Below are positions 1-12,200 of a DNA stretch of 64,000 nt, in pieces. Below the pieces are notes generated by a model. The model was not told the origin of the DNA. It saw nothing but the letters and a program-made list of their open reading frames with translations, and ran no database searches. Source of the stretch: Serilophus lunatus (lineage: Eukaryota > Chordata > Aves > Passeriformes > Eurylaimidae); the NCBI GenBank assembly GCA_013399895.1, contig VXBA01002403.1, forward strand, positions 171,980 through 235,979. The letters run 5' to 3'. The position numbers and the translations under genes were made by a program. Numbering within the stretch: the stretch's first letter is position 1; the number at the start of each line of letters is the position of its first letter.

Positions 1-3000
1 AGGGAAAGGAGCATAGTCAATGTTAGCATTTGCCAGTTTCTTCCAGGATGTTTCAGGTAGAAGAGATTAAAAGCAAACAGAGACACAAAGATTTCTCAGC
101 AAGCAATTTGTAGAGAACACAAATTGGATGGAATGGCAGCTTTAAAACCAGGAAACATGAATCTGATACATTTCCCAGTTATGAAATATTTATCCCCTGC
201 TACACTTCAGTAAAGCTACAAATCACTGAAAAGGGTCCTAGCCATTATCACTCAGATTCTCACAGCTCATAAGCAACTTGCTGATCATCAAAGGACTTCC
301 TGTCACCTGCCAGCCCGATCCTAGAACATTCAGCCCAGTAAAATAACAGATTTCTTTCTTTTGTAAAAGGATTAGAGACTTTAAAAAAGGAGGATTATCA
401 AAAATTTCTCTCTGGGCAGACACTTCTGCTTCCTTGATGCTTTTGGTTTTGTTTGTTGTTTTTTTAAAAAAAAAATTGTAACCAAAACAACTCTTTGACA
501 GAATTTTCATGCAAGAATCTCCATTTTTCAGTCATTTCTACCACCAAATCAAATCTAATGTAACTTTTTTCATTCTGAAATCAGTGTTTGGCTTCAGTTA
601 AAAATAGTGACTCAAAAATGTTGCAATGCAAAAACACAGATTTAAAAACAAATGGTTTGAATATATGTTAAATGCTTACTGGAGAATGTTGTTCTTCCTA
701 GCTCCATAAATCAATAACATCAAGACCAACTCCCTGAGATAGCCATTATAGTTAAATACGTCTTCTTTTCAAAAGGAGAAAACTACACTCATATTTGCCT
801 CTGCTAGAGGCAAAAGAAAGGACTTGACAGTCCTGATCTAAAAGCCAAGCTGTATTCTTTGTGAGCTCTGCATCCTCCACCAGTGAGCAGCAACTACAGC
901 TTGTGCCTGGGTCTTTTAAGCCCAGGGAAAATGCAGCGCTGCAAAAGGGAACATATTTAACTAACTGACAGTAGCAGAAATTGAAAGGTATCTGTAAGGC
1001 CAGAAAGAACATGCTGAAAGTGCAATTTTCACTTTGCCTGTCCTATATTAATGATTAATTTTATGTCAACTGCTATAATTGCTGCTCAGCTCCTCATAGC
1101 TTCCTCACAGCTGGAGGAGAACAAATTCAGAATTAAATATTTACATGGAACAATCAAAACCTGCCTTAGATTGCTATTGCATACCCAATGATTACTAATT
1201 CAATGGCACTTCAATTAGAATATATACCTTGAATTAAAGCTTTCAGTTATTCCATACATAGATATATTCTCACAACATGACAACCCCAAACTTTTTCAAA
1301 TGTTTACCCTAAAAATCCTCATTGCTTCATTTCTAGAAGTTCAGCTATTAAAATCAAGTATCTACCTCAAGTTTCTAAAACTCGAAATAAAAAGTCAACC
1401 TTGTACTTCAAAAATCATACCTGTGTCTTACATCATCAGAAAAAAAAAAAAAAAGCCTTCAGTACAAAACACTGTAGCTTCCTAAAAGTCATCTTCCTCC
1501 CTTAAAAAAAAAAGTAACTGGGCTAATAATCTTTTAAAATTCTGTATTATATGCCCATTTTGTGGTAATTGCATGGGTAATTCTTAAACATGCAAGGGTA
1601 ATTGCTAAAACTATAACTCAGTACAGAAACACTGGGACTCATAGGACAGGGTCAGTATCTCACATCTAATACACCATTTTATTTAACAGACTTTGATGAT
1701 TCTGTGATGCTGCAGCCTGCACATATTCAAAAGAGCAGTATGCCTGCAGTAAGTAATGTACCATGATTTGTCCCCTGGTCTCTCAATGCGGTATTAGCAA
1801 CTTAATAGCCTTTGGGAAAGTCAAACACACTGATTGAGGATAAGTCTCCCCCTCCACAAAGACCTTTTTTTAGTATTCAGAGAACTTTCAGAAATGCACT
1901 GGTACACGAGCCAGAAGCGTGGTATCTCACAGCTTCTTTAAGTCAGCCTTTGAACATGATAGTACATAACTTGGAACTATTTTTATAGAACCTAAAAACT
2001 ATTGCAAAATGTGAAAAATAATCAGCTTAAAAAATAAAATAGATGGTCATTTATCTCCAGTTTCTAGTCCTTTTTAAGTGACAAAAAAAGCATTACAGGA
2101 AAGTTTCGTCCCTGACTTGTCTGTCGCCAGGATCACTGTTCCCTGAAGCCTCCATGCTAATCCCAGGCATTTAGAGGGGGGCTGCGTCTTTAGTTTCCTA
2201 TTTAAAAACAAAGTACAAGAGAAGTCCCATGGGAGTAGCCAAGAAAAATATAGCACACTCCTAGTTCAAGATAGTACCTCCACTCTGCCTTTTGTATAGG
2301 TCAAAAACAAAACCTGCTGCACCATCCAGCCAAGCTGCAGAGGGAGTGTCACTGAAGCACTTACCCAAAGATAGACACCCCACAGGCACTTAGTCCCTGA
2401 GGCACATGTTCTGTCTTCTTGTATATTACAAAAGCATCCTGCTTTGTCAGATGAGACAGGTGGATGGAGGGGCCATGCAGCATACAGCTGATCAGAAGTG
2501 TGACCTTTTTCTCAGAAGGAAATTCTGAAGTTTCCAAAACATTCTAAACTTTCTTGGTCAAGTGAAACTTGTGACACCAACTGCACTGCCCCCTGGCATG
2601 CAGTGTGTGGCAAGAACCAGGCCAACAGCAAGGGTTACCTCAGTTGAGAAATTGAGAGGTAGCAACTGAAATATCATTTCACCCTTTTCCATCTAAGGAT
2701 TTCGTTTCCATTAAAAAGGAAAAACTAGATCAGTCAATAATGAAAAACAGAACTGAACAGCAGTGATACAATTCTGCGACACACTGTGTGTTACTTGCCA
2801 ACCACGTTGAAACATTAGATAAATGGCTCGGTTAACAATCACTACAACTAGTTCAGTTGTTCTTTCTCATATATAAACATTCCAGATGATTCAAAATATG
2901 AAAGTAGATTTATCTTGTCAGGGCAGAGTTTGGGAACAGACGAAGTCAAGGCAGTGCTCAGGCACTCGGAGCAATGTCTGCAAATCTGGAAAGTGTTAGG

Positions 3001-5919
3001 TAACGTACACCAAAGCCGTCAGGCTACTCCCAAATAAGAAACATTGCACTTTACCATCCAAAGCTGGTTATCTAGAGGTCTTTATAAGCCCTAGTATGAG
3101 AGATTTAATTTCCTTCACTTTCTTTTATCAGGCAAACTGCTATCAGCTTAGAAAATTGGAGATCATCTTTGCTCTGTCCAACTGTGTAAGTAAAAAAAAT
3201 ATTGATCAAATTGCTCCACATTTTGCCACCATCACAGAAGTTATTCAAGGACATGATTAACCTGTCAACAGCTCTAAAAAAAAAAGTAAAAAAACTTGCA
3301 TGCCTGCCAAATTCAGCAAGGTACATAACCAAAAACATCAGCAACCCACTAATTAAAACATCAAGGTATCTGAGCAAAGTGAGATAGCAAACTCCTGTAA
3401 AATACTGCTTTTAGATATTGATTCAAACACTTAAACTACATCTGCATCAAGCTTTAGGTAAAGGTGGAAGAGTCTATTAGGCATTAAGACTCTTCATACA
3501 TTCAAATCAGAATAGTACACGCATTTAAGCAGTAAAGACAAAACAAGCTCCTAGACTTTCAAATTCTTTTTGGCAAATAAGTTTATAAAGCACTTTGATT
3601 GCAGAAAGGTTGGATTCACTTTTTATTGAGTTTTCTAAGAGTCTCATTATATCATCAGCTGTTTTTGTCCTCCAAAGCCCTTATGCTTCACTTACCAGAT
3701 ACAAGTCTGAAATGCAAAAGCTAAAATTATTGAATATCTGATCAAACTTCTTCATCTTCAGGGCAGTCTGCACAAGGTAGAAGAAGGAGGCCCAAAACAG
3801 CTCTTCAGTCTTTTTTCCATTGTGTTCACTGGAGCTTCAGCTCTTCAGCCTCTTCAATGCTCCAGTTTTTAATTACTTAGCCATATGTTGTAGCTTAATG
3901 AAGAGACTAACTCACCGACAAATCGGTGACCTTACTACATATAACATTTCCTATGTTCCAGCATAATAAAAAGCAAAGTATCATTATCTGGTCCCTAGGG
4001 TCCTTTTCCCTAAACTAAGTATATATGTAACTGCCTATGCATGGATGGGCAGACTTCATACTAAAACCAAAAATATAAATCCGGTCTAAATCCCAAACAG
4101 ATTTATAAAAGAGATTATGTACGAACCGCTGTGTGAATCCCTTTGGAAACAATATTCACCTGTATGTAATTCTAGACAGAGTACAGCAACAGTTACCACA
4201 TATAAGGCATGGTTTAGAGACAGCCACAAGGAGTGGAAAAACACAGAACAAATTCTTCCAACAAGACAGAAAAAAGATATGGTCAAGTGCAAGCTATATG
4301 AAAAGAGGGATTAAATATTCCATAAATCTGCTTCAGATTTTTCCCCAGTATCAAACATCTAACTCTACTGTCAAGCAGACAATTATCAACTAAATCTCTG
4401 CAAGAAACAGTCAAGGAAAAGTAATACAGCCCAACAAAATATCCCAAGGCCAATTCGAACCAGTGTGGACTTCAATGAATAGGTCTGCAACAACTGATGT
4501 TGTACTGTAGAGAAATACATCAGAATATATAGAAAATTATTCACCAGCAGAACAATGTACCATCTTTTGGAGATAACTGAATTAGCATTCCGTTGCACTA
4601 ACTTTCCTATGAGGAAACAGATGCACCTTGACTGCATCCCCTGACTCACTGGCTGGTGGATTCATCAGTATGAGGAGAGCAAGTCAACTTTATTTGTAAT
4701 GTATAAGGTAGGTATAAGATGCTTCTGAATATTTACTCCTCCAAAAGAAGGAAAATAATTTGAATTTATACTTGAGAAGAGCAAAAAGAGCTGTGAGAGG
4801 ACTGGATATGATTGAAGCAGTCTGCTGTGCCCATCCTATAATCTCTTATTTTGAATGCCCTACATGGATTCTACAAATTGAGCTGAAACATCACAAGCTC
4901 TTAAATTAGAGTTTTAGGCAAAGGCCTAAAGCCAGACTGGCAGAATCTGTCTGTATTGAAGTTTTATTTTAGATAGAACTGTCACATCTCTAACGTTAAA
5001 GTGAAATTGTTTAAATAATTTATGACATGCTAAGTGTGTGAAGTGCGTGATCAAGGCAGTGTTTCCAGAAGACGAGTACAGTATCACTTACTGAAAATTC
5101 AAAATATTTTATTTCAAATGGTAAAATCTATGCGTCTGCAGATTCAGATATTGAGCCAAATGAATTTCAATATTCTACACATACAGTTAACAAATGAGAA
5201 AGAACAGATATAGTAACTATATTATAACTGCAGGGAGCTGTATGCTTGATCAGCTTCCCAGAACTTCTACAAGCATAGCCCTCCTACAATCTTCCTTCTA
5301 AAACAGAAAATTGGAATACTTCTAAGATATTGAAAGAGGCCATCATATCCACTGAGTTTGTGAATTTCTGAACAGAAAAGTTGTGGCCTCAGGATGACCA
5401 GCATTACATTCCCTGGTAATTCCACATATGAATAAGAAAGCAAGAACAAGAATAAATAATTTGTGACATTATTCCTCAAACCCCATGAGATGGCAGTGCA
5501 TGTTTGATACACTTATGAAAACAGGATCAGCTAGTTACTTGTCAATCATTCCTGACTCTACCTAGACTGCCAAGGCAGAACTGTGATAATTTGCAGCTAC
5601 TCCAATTTCTACTAAGTAAAATGCACCAAAGCAAGTGCAGCCTGACCTGATGGTGGGCTGTCCTCATGGGAAATATTTGTTCCTGCAGCCTTAACCTATT
5701 TCAATTTCTGCATGTTGCCTTTTGCATCCTGCCCACTTGTGACTGGGTTTTCTTCTCAATAACTTTTCCACAAGCATGCAGGATTTCTGCAAAGATCACT
5801 CCAAAGATGTTCCTGTTCCAGACTAAACCAGTCCTGACCCCTCAGCCCCCCCCCCACAGGGCAAGGGCTCCCATTCTGACCATCCTGGAGCCCTGCTGAA
5901 TGTTTTTCTTGCACTGGGG
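1..5919. other. Intergenic DNA, no gene seen
   Basis: This AT-rich stretch has only short open frames on both strands, none with recognisable protein similarity or convincing splice structure. It holds an A-run at 1,440-1,454, a small perfect hairpin (7-bp stems at 3,912-3,918 and 3,923-3,929, loop of four) and a C-run at 5,846-5,855. I see no transposon that I can name. By the human gene order it would lie in the large gap between FBXO15 and NETO1/CBLN2, where distant regulatory elements are possible, but none can be identified from one sequence. Confidence 0.6.
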
Positions 5920-6160
5920 AGCAGTCTTGTCTAAAGCTGGATGCAGAAGCCTAGATATGGCCTAACAAGTGACAAGTAGAAGGAGTTAATCATTCCCCTT
6001 TTTGTAAATGATGCAGCTTGACTGTAGGTTTTGTTACCACAAGCAGAGTGGGTCGTTCCTCCTGTTTGTTTTCCAAACCCCATGTATTCATATACATACA
6101 TTTTATACAAGTGTCTTTTGCCCTGTTTTATCTTTCCTGAGGTCTCTCTTGTAACTGTCA
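5920..6160 (-). mobile_element. CR1 LINE fragment, antisense
   Basis: Read on the minus strand, the segment at about 5,930-6,005 encodes a peptide ending in SLVRPYLGFCIQL. This corresponds to the conserved 'ALVRPHLEYCVQF' block near the C-terminal end of the CR1 ORF2 reverse transcriptase. On the plus strand the same bases read as the usual antisense CR1 phrase (ctggatgcag followed by agatatggcct). The following bases to about 6,060 still align loosely. The copy is old, with many substitutions and no open frame of useful length. The outer boundaries are approximate. Confidence 0.65.
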
Positions 6161-8021
6161 CTCTGCATCCTCACCTATGGTATTCATACTTCCCAAGTTG
6201 TCCCTTACTTAAGCTCTCTTCACTATGTTGGACAGCCTGTTGGCAAAGGTGCTGTTGCCCCATTTGGTCACGTAGTTCCTCCTCTCCACAGCAGTTCTTG
6301 ATCTTCAAAAAGAGTCCTGTAGCTGTAAAAGCCAGTTTTCCATCTAAAACACCAGCTCTAGCCAGGTCTCTGCACAGAAATACCAATCTATTTTCCATCT
6401 TTCTGGATTCCACACAGATTGCTCCCCTCCTCCTGTAGGCAGGTCACAGCATCCTCTTCCCCTGCCCCAGCCCAAGCTCCAGGGTTTTGTTGAAGCTCCT
6501 TGTCATACCAAGGAAGCTGCTGGAGGACAGATCCTGCCCTGCAGAGCAGCATCACCCAATGGTGGCCACTGAGCAGAGTTTTGCCAATCTAATTGCTTTA
6601 AGATTGACACTATTTCCCTAACACAGATTCTTCTTCCAAAAATTATCACTGTCTGTCTCCTCGTAGAAACAGCCCTGGAATAAATGGGGCTTTTCCTCAT
6701 CCAACAGAGCAATCTCCAAGAGTCATTTTGGTTACAGCAAGGCTGATAAATAAATTAGGAAGCTCCCTTCCCTTTATACAGTTGTCTCTTCAAGAAGTCA
6801 CTATCCAGTTTCTACTCTGAATTTAGCCATAACACAGCCTCCTATTATTTTATAGCATTTTACTCTAACAGTAACTAATAAAAAGGGAAGCTCAAACAAT
6901 TTTCACAAAGTTCAAAATGACACCATGCACACAAAGACATGAACAAAGCACAGGCATACAGCAGTTGCAACTGTTGTAGCCCCTGAGAGTAATTATTACA
7001 TAAAATTACTCAAGAATATCAAATGAAATTTTATAAAGTGAAATTTTTTATAAAGTGAAATTTTTCACTCCCAGTGGAGACAGTCAATGCTGTCATGAGT
7101 TGTAACAGGCCCCAAGAGATGGCAAAGATATAAATGCACTTTTAATCACAGCAAAATGCTGACACTTGGTTCTTTCCCAAATCCTACCAAAAGGCATTTT
7201 TCATATATTGACTTTAACAGTTACTCTCTCCATTATTTTAGACACAAACTGTTATTATATATCAATGTTAATATAATTATGTAAGCTATCAAAAGGAGGT
7301 ATTTTTAGGAAAGGCTTCCTGCAAAATATTTCAAATTGGACTTGAATAAGCACTTCTCAGCAGACAAGTGCTCTACTGAGACTTTAAAAGCAACTCCAAA
7401 TTCAATTCCTCTCATAACAAACCTGATATTCTCTGCTCCTTGACTTTCTCAGCTCCCTTGTAGACATTTTGATTATTCTCACTCCTGCACCTTTCTCAAG
7501 CCCTGCCAAAGACCATTCAAAATACCTGTATTGGGTAGAACTCATAACAGAAAAACTGTTATCACTTTGCCATCAGCAATGCAATAAAAATATAAGCTGC
7601 AGCCTTACTTCAAAGGAGCTTATTTTCCGGGTAAATCCTTTGCTTGACAAAACTTGTTGGAGAGTCTCTCCATGATGCAAAGTAGAGGGTCTCTTGTAGC
7701 TGCCCTCAGCACTTCCTGGGAAGTTGAAAAGCCAAGCTGGGGCTAATAAAATGTGCTCAAGGGGACCTAAGTGCTTGAATTTTCCCTTGAGCTTTCTTGC
7801 TCAAGAAGGCCAACGTAAAACTGAGCTTATGTGGCTTTGATACAAAATCAGACCCTAGCAGTCTTCAAAGCCACTGAATTAACTGAATTAATCAAAATTA
7901 TTTGTGATTATTTGGAGAGTAATTTTTGCTTTATGTGGCTTAAGATGAGGGACCATGTAAGAAGGAGGTCTTCTGCTGTAACGAAGCAGAATATTAAAAG
8001 GCATTTGAAGAGTCCTGTCAG
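6161..8021. other. Intergenic DNA, no gene seen
   Basis: No recognisable gene. Part of 6,160-6,720 is less AT-rich than its surroundings and may be the decayed continuation of the adjacent CR1 or another old repeat, but I cannot name it. A short tandem repeat lies at about 7,027-7,066, where a unit of roughly 18 bases (ataaagtgaaattttt) is repeated. Confidence 0.55.
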
Positions 8022-8066
8022 CAGGCTGAAGGAGGTGATCCTTCCTCTTTACTCAGAGCTGACTTT
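8022..8066 (+). mobile_element. Short CR1 ORF2 fragment
   Basis: About 45 bases read [15 protein letters not shown] in one frame. This matches the [13 protein letters not shown] block of the CR1 reverse transcriptase, and the same block is present intact in the larger copy at 8,697-8,740. The flanks do not obviously continue as CR1, so this is either a second, older fragment or a displaced piece of a neighbouring copy. Confidence 0.5.
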
Positions 8067-8339
8067 TATTTTTCCAGCAAGATGATGTAACTGATCTCTG
8101 CTGTGCTGCACAGTAGAACAAATTACTGATCACCAGAGAAAACTTACAGTCTCAGGGCAAAATGGTAGGTATTTGTTATGACAATAAGATTTTGAAAAGT
8201 GAAAAAAGGTAGAATGTAGGAAGTCTCTCTCTAATTATAAATATTATTTAATTCTGTTCTTAAATACTCAGTTCTGGCTGCTCTCCAACAGCAGAAAACA
8301 AGCTAGCAGTTTGCAAGAGTGCAGTCTTGATGGCATGAC

Positions 8340-9258
8340 CTTGATGACAGGATGGAATCCTTCATTAGTAAGTTTGCACATGACACCAAGCTCGGAGCAG
8401 GTGTTGATCTCTTGGAGGGTAGGAGGGCCCTGCAGAGGGATCTGGACAGACTGGAGAGATGGGCAGATTCCACTGGGATGAGATTCAACAAATCCAAGTG
8501 CCGGGTCTTACATTTGGTCGCAATAACCCCATGCAGAGCTGTAAGCTGGGGTCAGAGTGGCTGGAGAGTGGGCAGACAGAGAGAGACTTGGGAGTGCTGG
8601 TGGATGGGAGACTTGACACGAGCCAGCAGTGTGCCCAGGCAGCCAAGAAGGCCAATGGCATCCTGGCCTGCATCAGGAATGGTGTGGCAAGCAGGGCTAG
8701 GGAGGTTATCCTTCCTCTGTACTCGGCACTGGTTAGACCACACTTTGAGTACTGTGTCCAGTTCTGGGCACCTCAGTTTAAGAAAGATGTTGAGTTATTG
8801 GAATGTGTTCAGAGAAGGGCAATGAGGATGGTGAAGGGGCTGGAGCACAAGCCCTATGGGGACCAGCTGAGGGAGCTGGGGTTGTTCAGCCTGGAGAAGA
8901 GGAGGCTCAGGGGTGACCTTATTGCTGTCTGTAACTACCTGAAAGGAGGCTGTAGTCAGGTGGGGATCAGTCTTTTGTCTCAGGCAACTGGCAACAGAAC
9001 AAGAGGACACAGTCTCAAGCTCCATCAGGGGAGGTTTAGACTTGATATTAGGAAGAAATTCTTCACTGAAAGGGTGATCCACCATTGGAATGGGCTGCCC
9101 AGGGAGGTGGTGGAACCACTGACCCTGGAGGTGTTCAAGAGTAGGCTGGATGAGGCACTTGGTGCCATGGGTTAGATGATAGGTTGCTGTTTGATTGTAG
9201 GTTGGACTTGATGATCTCTAATGTCTCTTCCAACCTTGCTGATACTGTGACACTGTAA
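8340..9258 (+). mobile_element. CR1 LINE, 5'-truncated, sense
   Basis: A 5'-truncated CR1 retrotransposon of roughly 0.9 kb holds the C-terminal part of ORF2 and the complete 3' end. Diagnostic stretches are the antisense-free coding blocks for '[12 protein letters not shown]', '[19 protein letters not shown]', '[17 protein letters not shown]' and '[11 protein letters not shown]', then the terminal bases ggttggacttgatgatct and the short 3' repeat. 5' truncation is usual for CR1, which inserts by target-primed reverse transcription. It is the best preserved CR1 in the window, hence probably the youngest here. Confidence 0.95.
8352..9175 (+). pseudogene. CR1 ORF2 reverse transcriptase remnant
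   Basis: This is the C-terminal part of the CR1 ORF2 protein. Residues in the first frame (from about 8,352) run '[11 protein letters not shown]' to 'CRVLHL', including an F-A-H-D-D-like reverse transcriptase motif that reads FAHDT rather than FADDT. Near 8,517 the frame shifts by an apparent one-base deletion into a second frame, which stays open for over 200 codons to the stop at 9,173-9,175. The endonuclease domain and the N-terminal reverse transcriptase are missing, so the copy cannot encode an active enzyme. Confidence 0.85.
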
Positions 9259-12200
9259 CCAATCTGAATAATCATGAATGAATGTCACATACAGTCCAAA
9301 CAAAACTATTTACCAATCAATAAATGAGAGATTAATAATTGATTCTTTCTAGAAATTGAAAAATTTGTACTATCAGAAATCACACTAGATTTTTTCCTAG
9401 TATTAATATTTACATCTGGTTCCACTGACAAACCCTTCTATGATAAAAAAAATCAATCCATTTTATTAGATATGGAAAGCATTTAATTAAATGCTGATGC
9501 AAGGGCAAATGCAAAGATTTTGAAACTGAGTTTTTAAATATCTACTCTAAAACTGTGGTTAAATAATTAATTCAAAGTAAGTATGCTATCCTACTAATCT
9601 GAAAATTTCCCTCTCATCAAAAGCCATTACTCATTTAAAATACTTCCATTACATAACATTTTCCTTGTACCATTTTCATTCTTGATCCCACTATTTTCCT
9701 ATTTTAAGTCAAATTGGTTTTTGTGTGACCTTAAGAAACAAAAGCATACAAGACCAAGAACAAATAAAACTACATGAAAACCTACAAACTGTTTAGTGAG
9801 GTACCTGAAAACTTTTAATTGAAGGCTTTACAGATATTAGTGTAATTTTCCAACAGCTAAACATATTTTAAAATAATTATTATGATTAATTGCACAGGAT
9901 CTAAGAAGGGTCATACATGGGGGGGAAAAAAAGACCACAGGAGTTAATACTGTTTTAAAACTATCAAAAAAAACCCCATAGTATATTCTGGTTTTAAATT
10001 TATACACTGAAGAATAGTGTACAAATACAAATCACCTTTATCTATTTCACCTAAGTACTTGTGGAAAGGCAGTGAAAACAAGTAAGCACTTTCCTAATTT
10101 TTTAAAAAATAAAGTAAAAATGTGGGTTTATGTTAATTCATTTTAGAGCCATGTAATATAAGGACTCTAATTTAATCTTGGCATGCTACAGTCAAAGAAA
10201 ATTACCTCAATTTGAAGGCAACAAAAAAGTTGGTTATCAGCTGGATTTTCAGCTCACTGGTGTTAAGTGAAAATCTCAGTCATATACTTGTGCAACAACT
10301 GAGTGCAGGTGTTGCTTTACTGCCATGAAGAGTAATAAACACCTCCACTTGGAACTCTTAATTATAAATGACAAACTATAAATCACTAGCTTGTTGCAAC
10401 ATCAGAAGACTCAAAATGTGATCCATCATGTCAACAACCCAAGAAATAAATTAATCTCTCTGCTTTGTTTAGTAGAAGACATAGATTTATTACATTTATT
10501 TATGAGCATGATACTATTGCAAGAAACAATTAGGCCCATGCTTGTCTTGAATATTCCTTTTGTCCAGTCATCTGCCATTTCCTACACTGTTTTGCGCTGA
10601 TACTATTTGATACCCATCCTAAGTAAGCATAAAACAATGTTAAGGTGCAAGGCAGTGGAAAAGCAAGTACTGTATCTTTTTACACACTGAATCCTATGGG
10701 ATATTTGTTCTTGTTAAGAACACTCCTATTCATTAACTTCCACGAATTATAAAACAACAACAAAATCATAATGTAATCCAGGAAAATAAATTACTAAATA
10801 TCCACTGAGAAAGCATCAACTTTTATTTAATAAGTTTTGTGTAATAATGTGTGTGTGTGTGTGTATCTGTATACATGAACTAACGTATTTTGTCCAAACA
10901 ACTAGCTATTGTAATCTAGGAAGCAGCTCTTTAGATGCTCACTCTTAGATATTGCAAACAAGCCTGAAACATATTTGGAAATTTAACAGCTTCAAATGAA
11001 CAGTGACAATTGCTCTTCAATGCCAATAAGAAGAAAATCAGAGTCTGACAGGTGGGGGAAAACATTAACATTTAAAGTAAGTTTAAATCCGGAGTTACTG
11101 AATAAGGACTTCTCACAATTTTTATGTTTTACTATTCTCTAAGCTCATCCACATTGTTTTACATTATAACAGTAATAAAAGTCAGGCTTGCAGGCAGGAA
11201 CATTTTAAAGGAAGGAAAACCTGGCTACGCTGCAGAAACACTCTATCAGGAAGAACAGCAGGTGAACATTTTATTTAGTCTTTTGTGTATCATAGAGTGC
11301 TATAACCACAGTGGGACTAAATTGCCCTTCAGAAAGAAGCCTCCTTGATCATCATTTCTGTGATCACCAACTTGAAGCTATATGCTATTACTGATACAAA
11401 CACAGACCCTTGTAGTCCATCTGAGCAGAAAAAGCACAAATTCTAGAGTAAATCTATGCAAATTAAAAAGATAATGAAAAAATGTTTTGTTTTACTGTCT
11501 TATGAGAAATACATTTAGTATGAAGAGTGTGCTTTGTCTCTCTTTTTTCAAAAGGTTTTAATTGCCAATTATGTGCACTGTCATTCCAAACAGCACAGAG
11601 GTGTGAGTCCATGATAGGCCAAAAGCTCCACAAACAGAAGTGTGGTTATACTCTATCACGTCAGCATTTTGACTAAAAAAATCCTGCTGCTTCCTGACAC
11701 AAAAAGCCAAACAAGTACTACGCATTTGAACATAGCTGTCATAGCTGAGACTACTGAGAAAAGCAACCAACAATAACACAAAAGCTGTTTAAAAAAACTA
11801 CCTATAAAAAAGCTTCCAGTCCATAACATGATGTACATTCTCTCAAGAAAAGTGACATTGCTGCAGGTAGTAGAGGATCTTCACTGAAAAGGATCAGTAG
11901 GATTATGCGATTTAGGAAATTAATCCTCCATAAGGTCTCAGGAAGGGGTTGGGGTTTCTGTTACATTTTGTGAAGAAATCAACTCTTTTAAGAGAGTTTA
12001 TAATCATACACTAAATTATAAGGTGTACATTAACCTTTACTGCAATAAATTAAATCCTAGGCTGAAGAAAAAACAAAGTCAATTACAAAAGCAGTAGCAT
12101 TTACCTTCCCTTCTAGTCCCTCAGAGGACCGGGTAGCTCAAGGGAAAAATATCCACAGACCTACATCCAGTTGCAACAGGCCTGTGTTCCCATTTAAGTT

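Noticed and set aside
1688..1710. Short match to a CR1 terminal repeat (gatgattctgtgatg)
   Set aside because: Too short, and without upstream CR1 sequence, to call an element.
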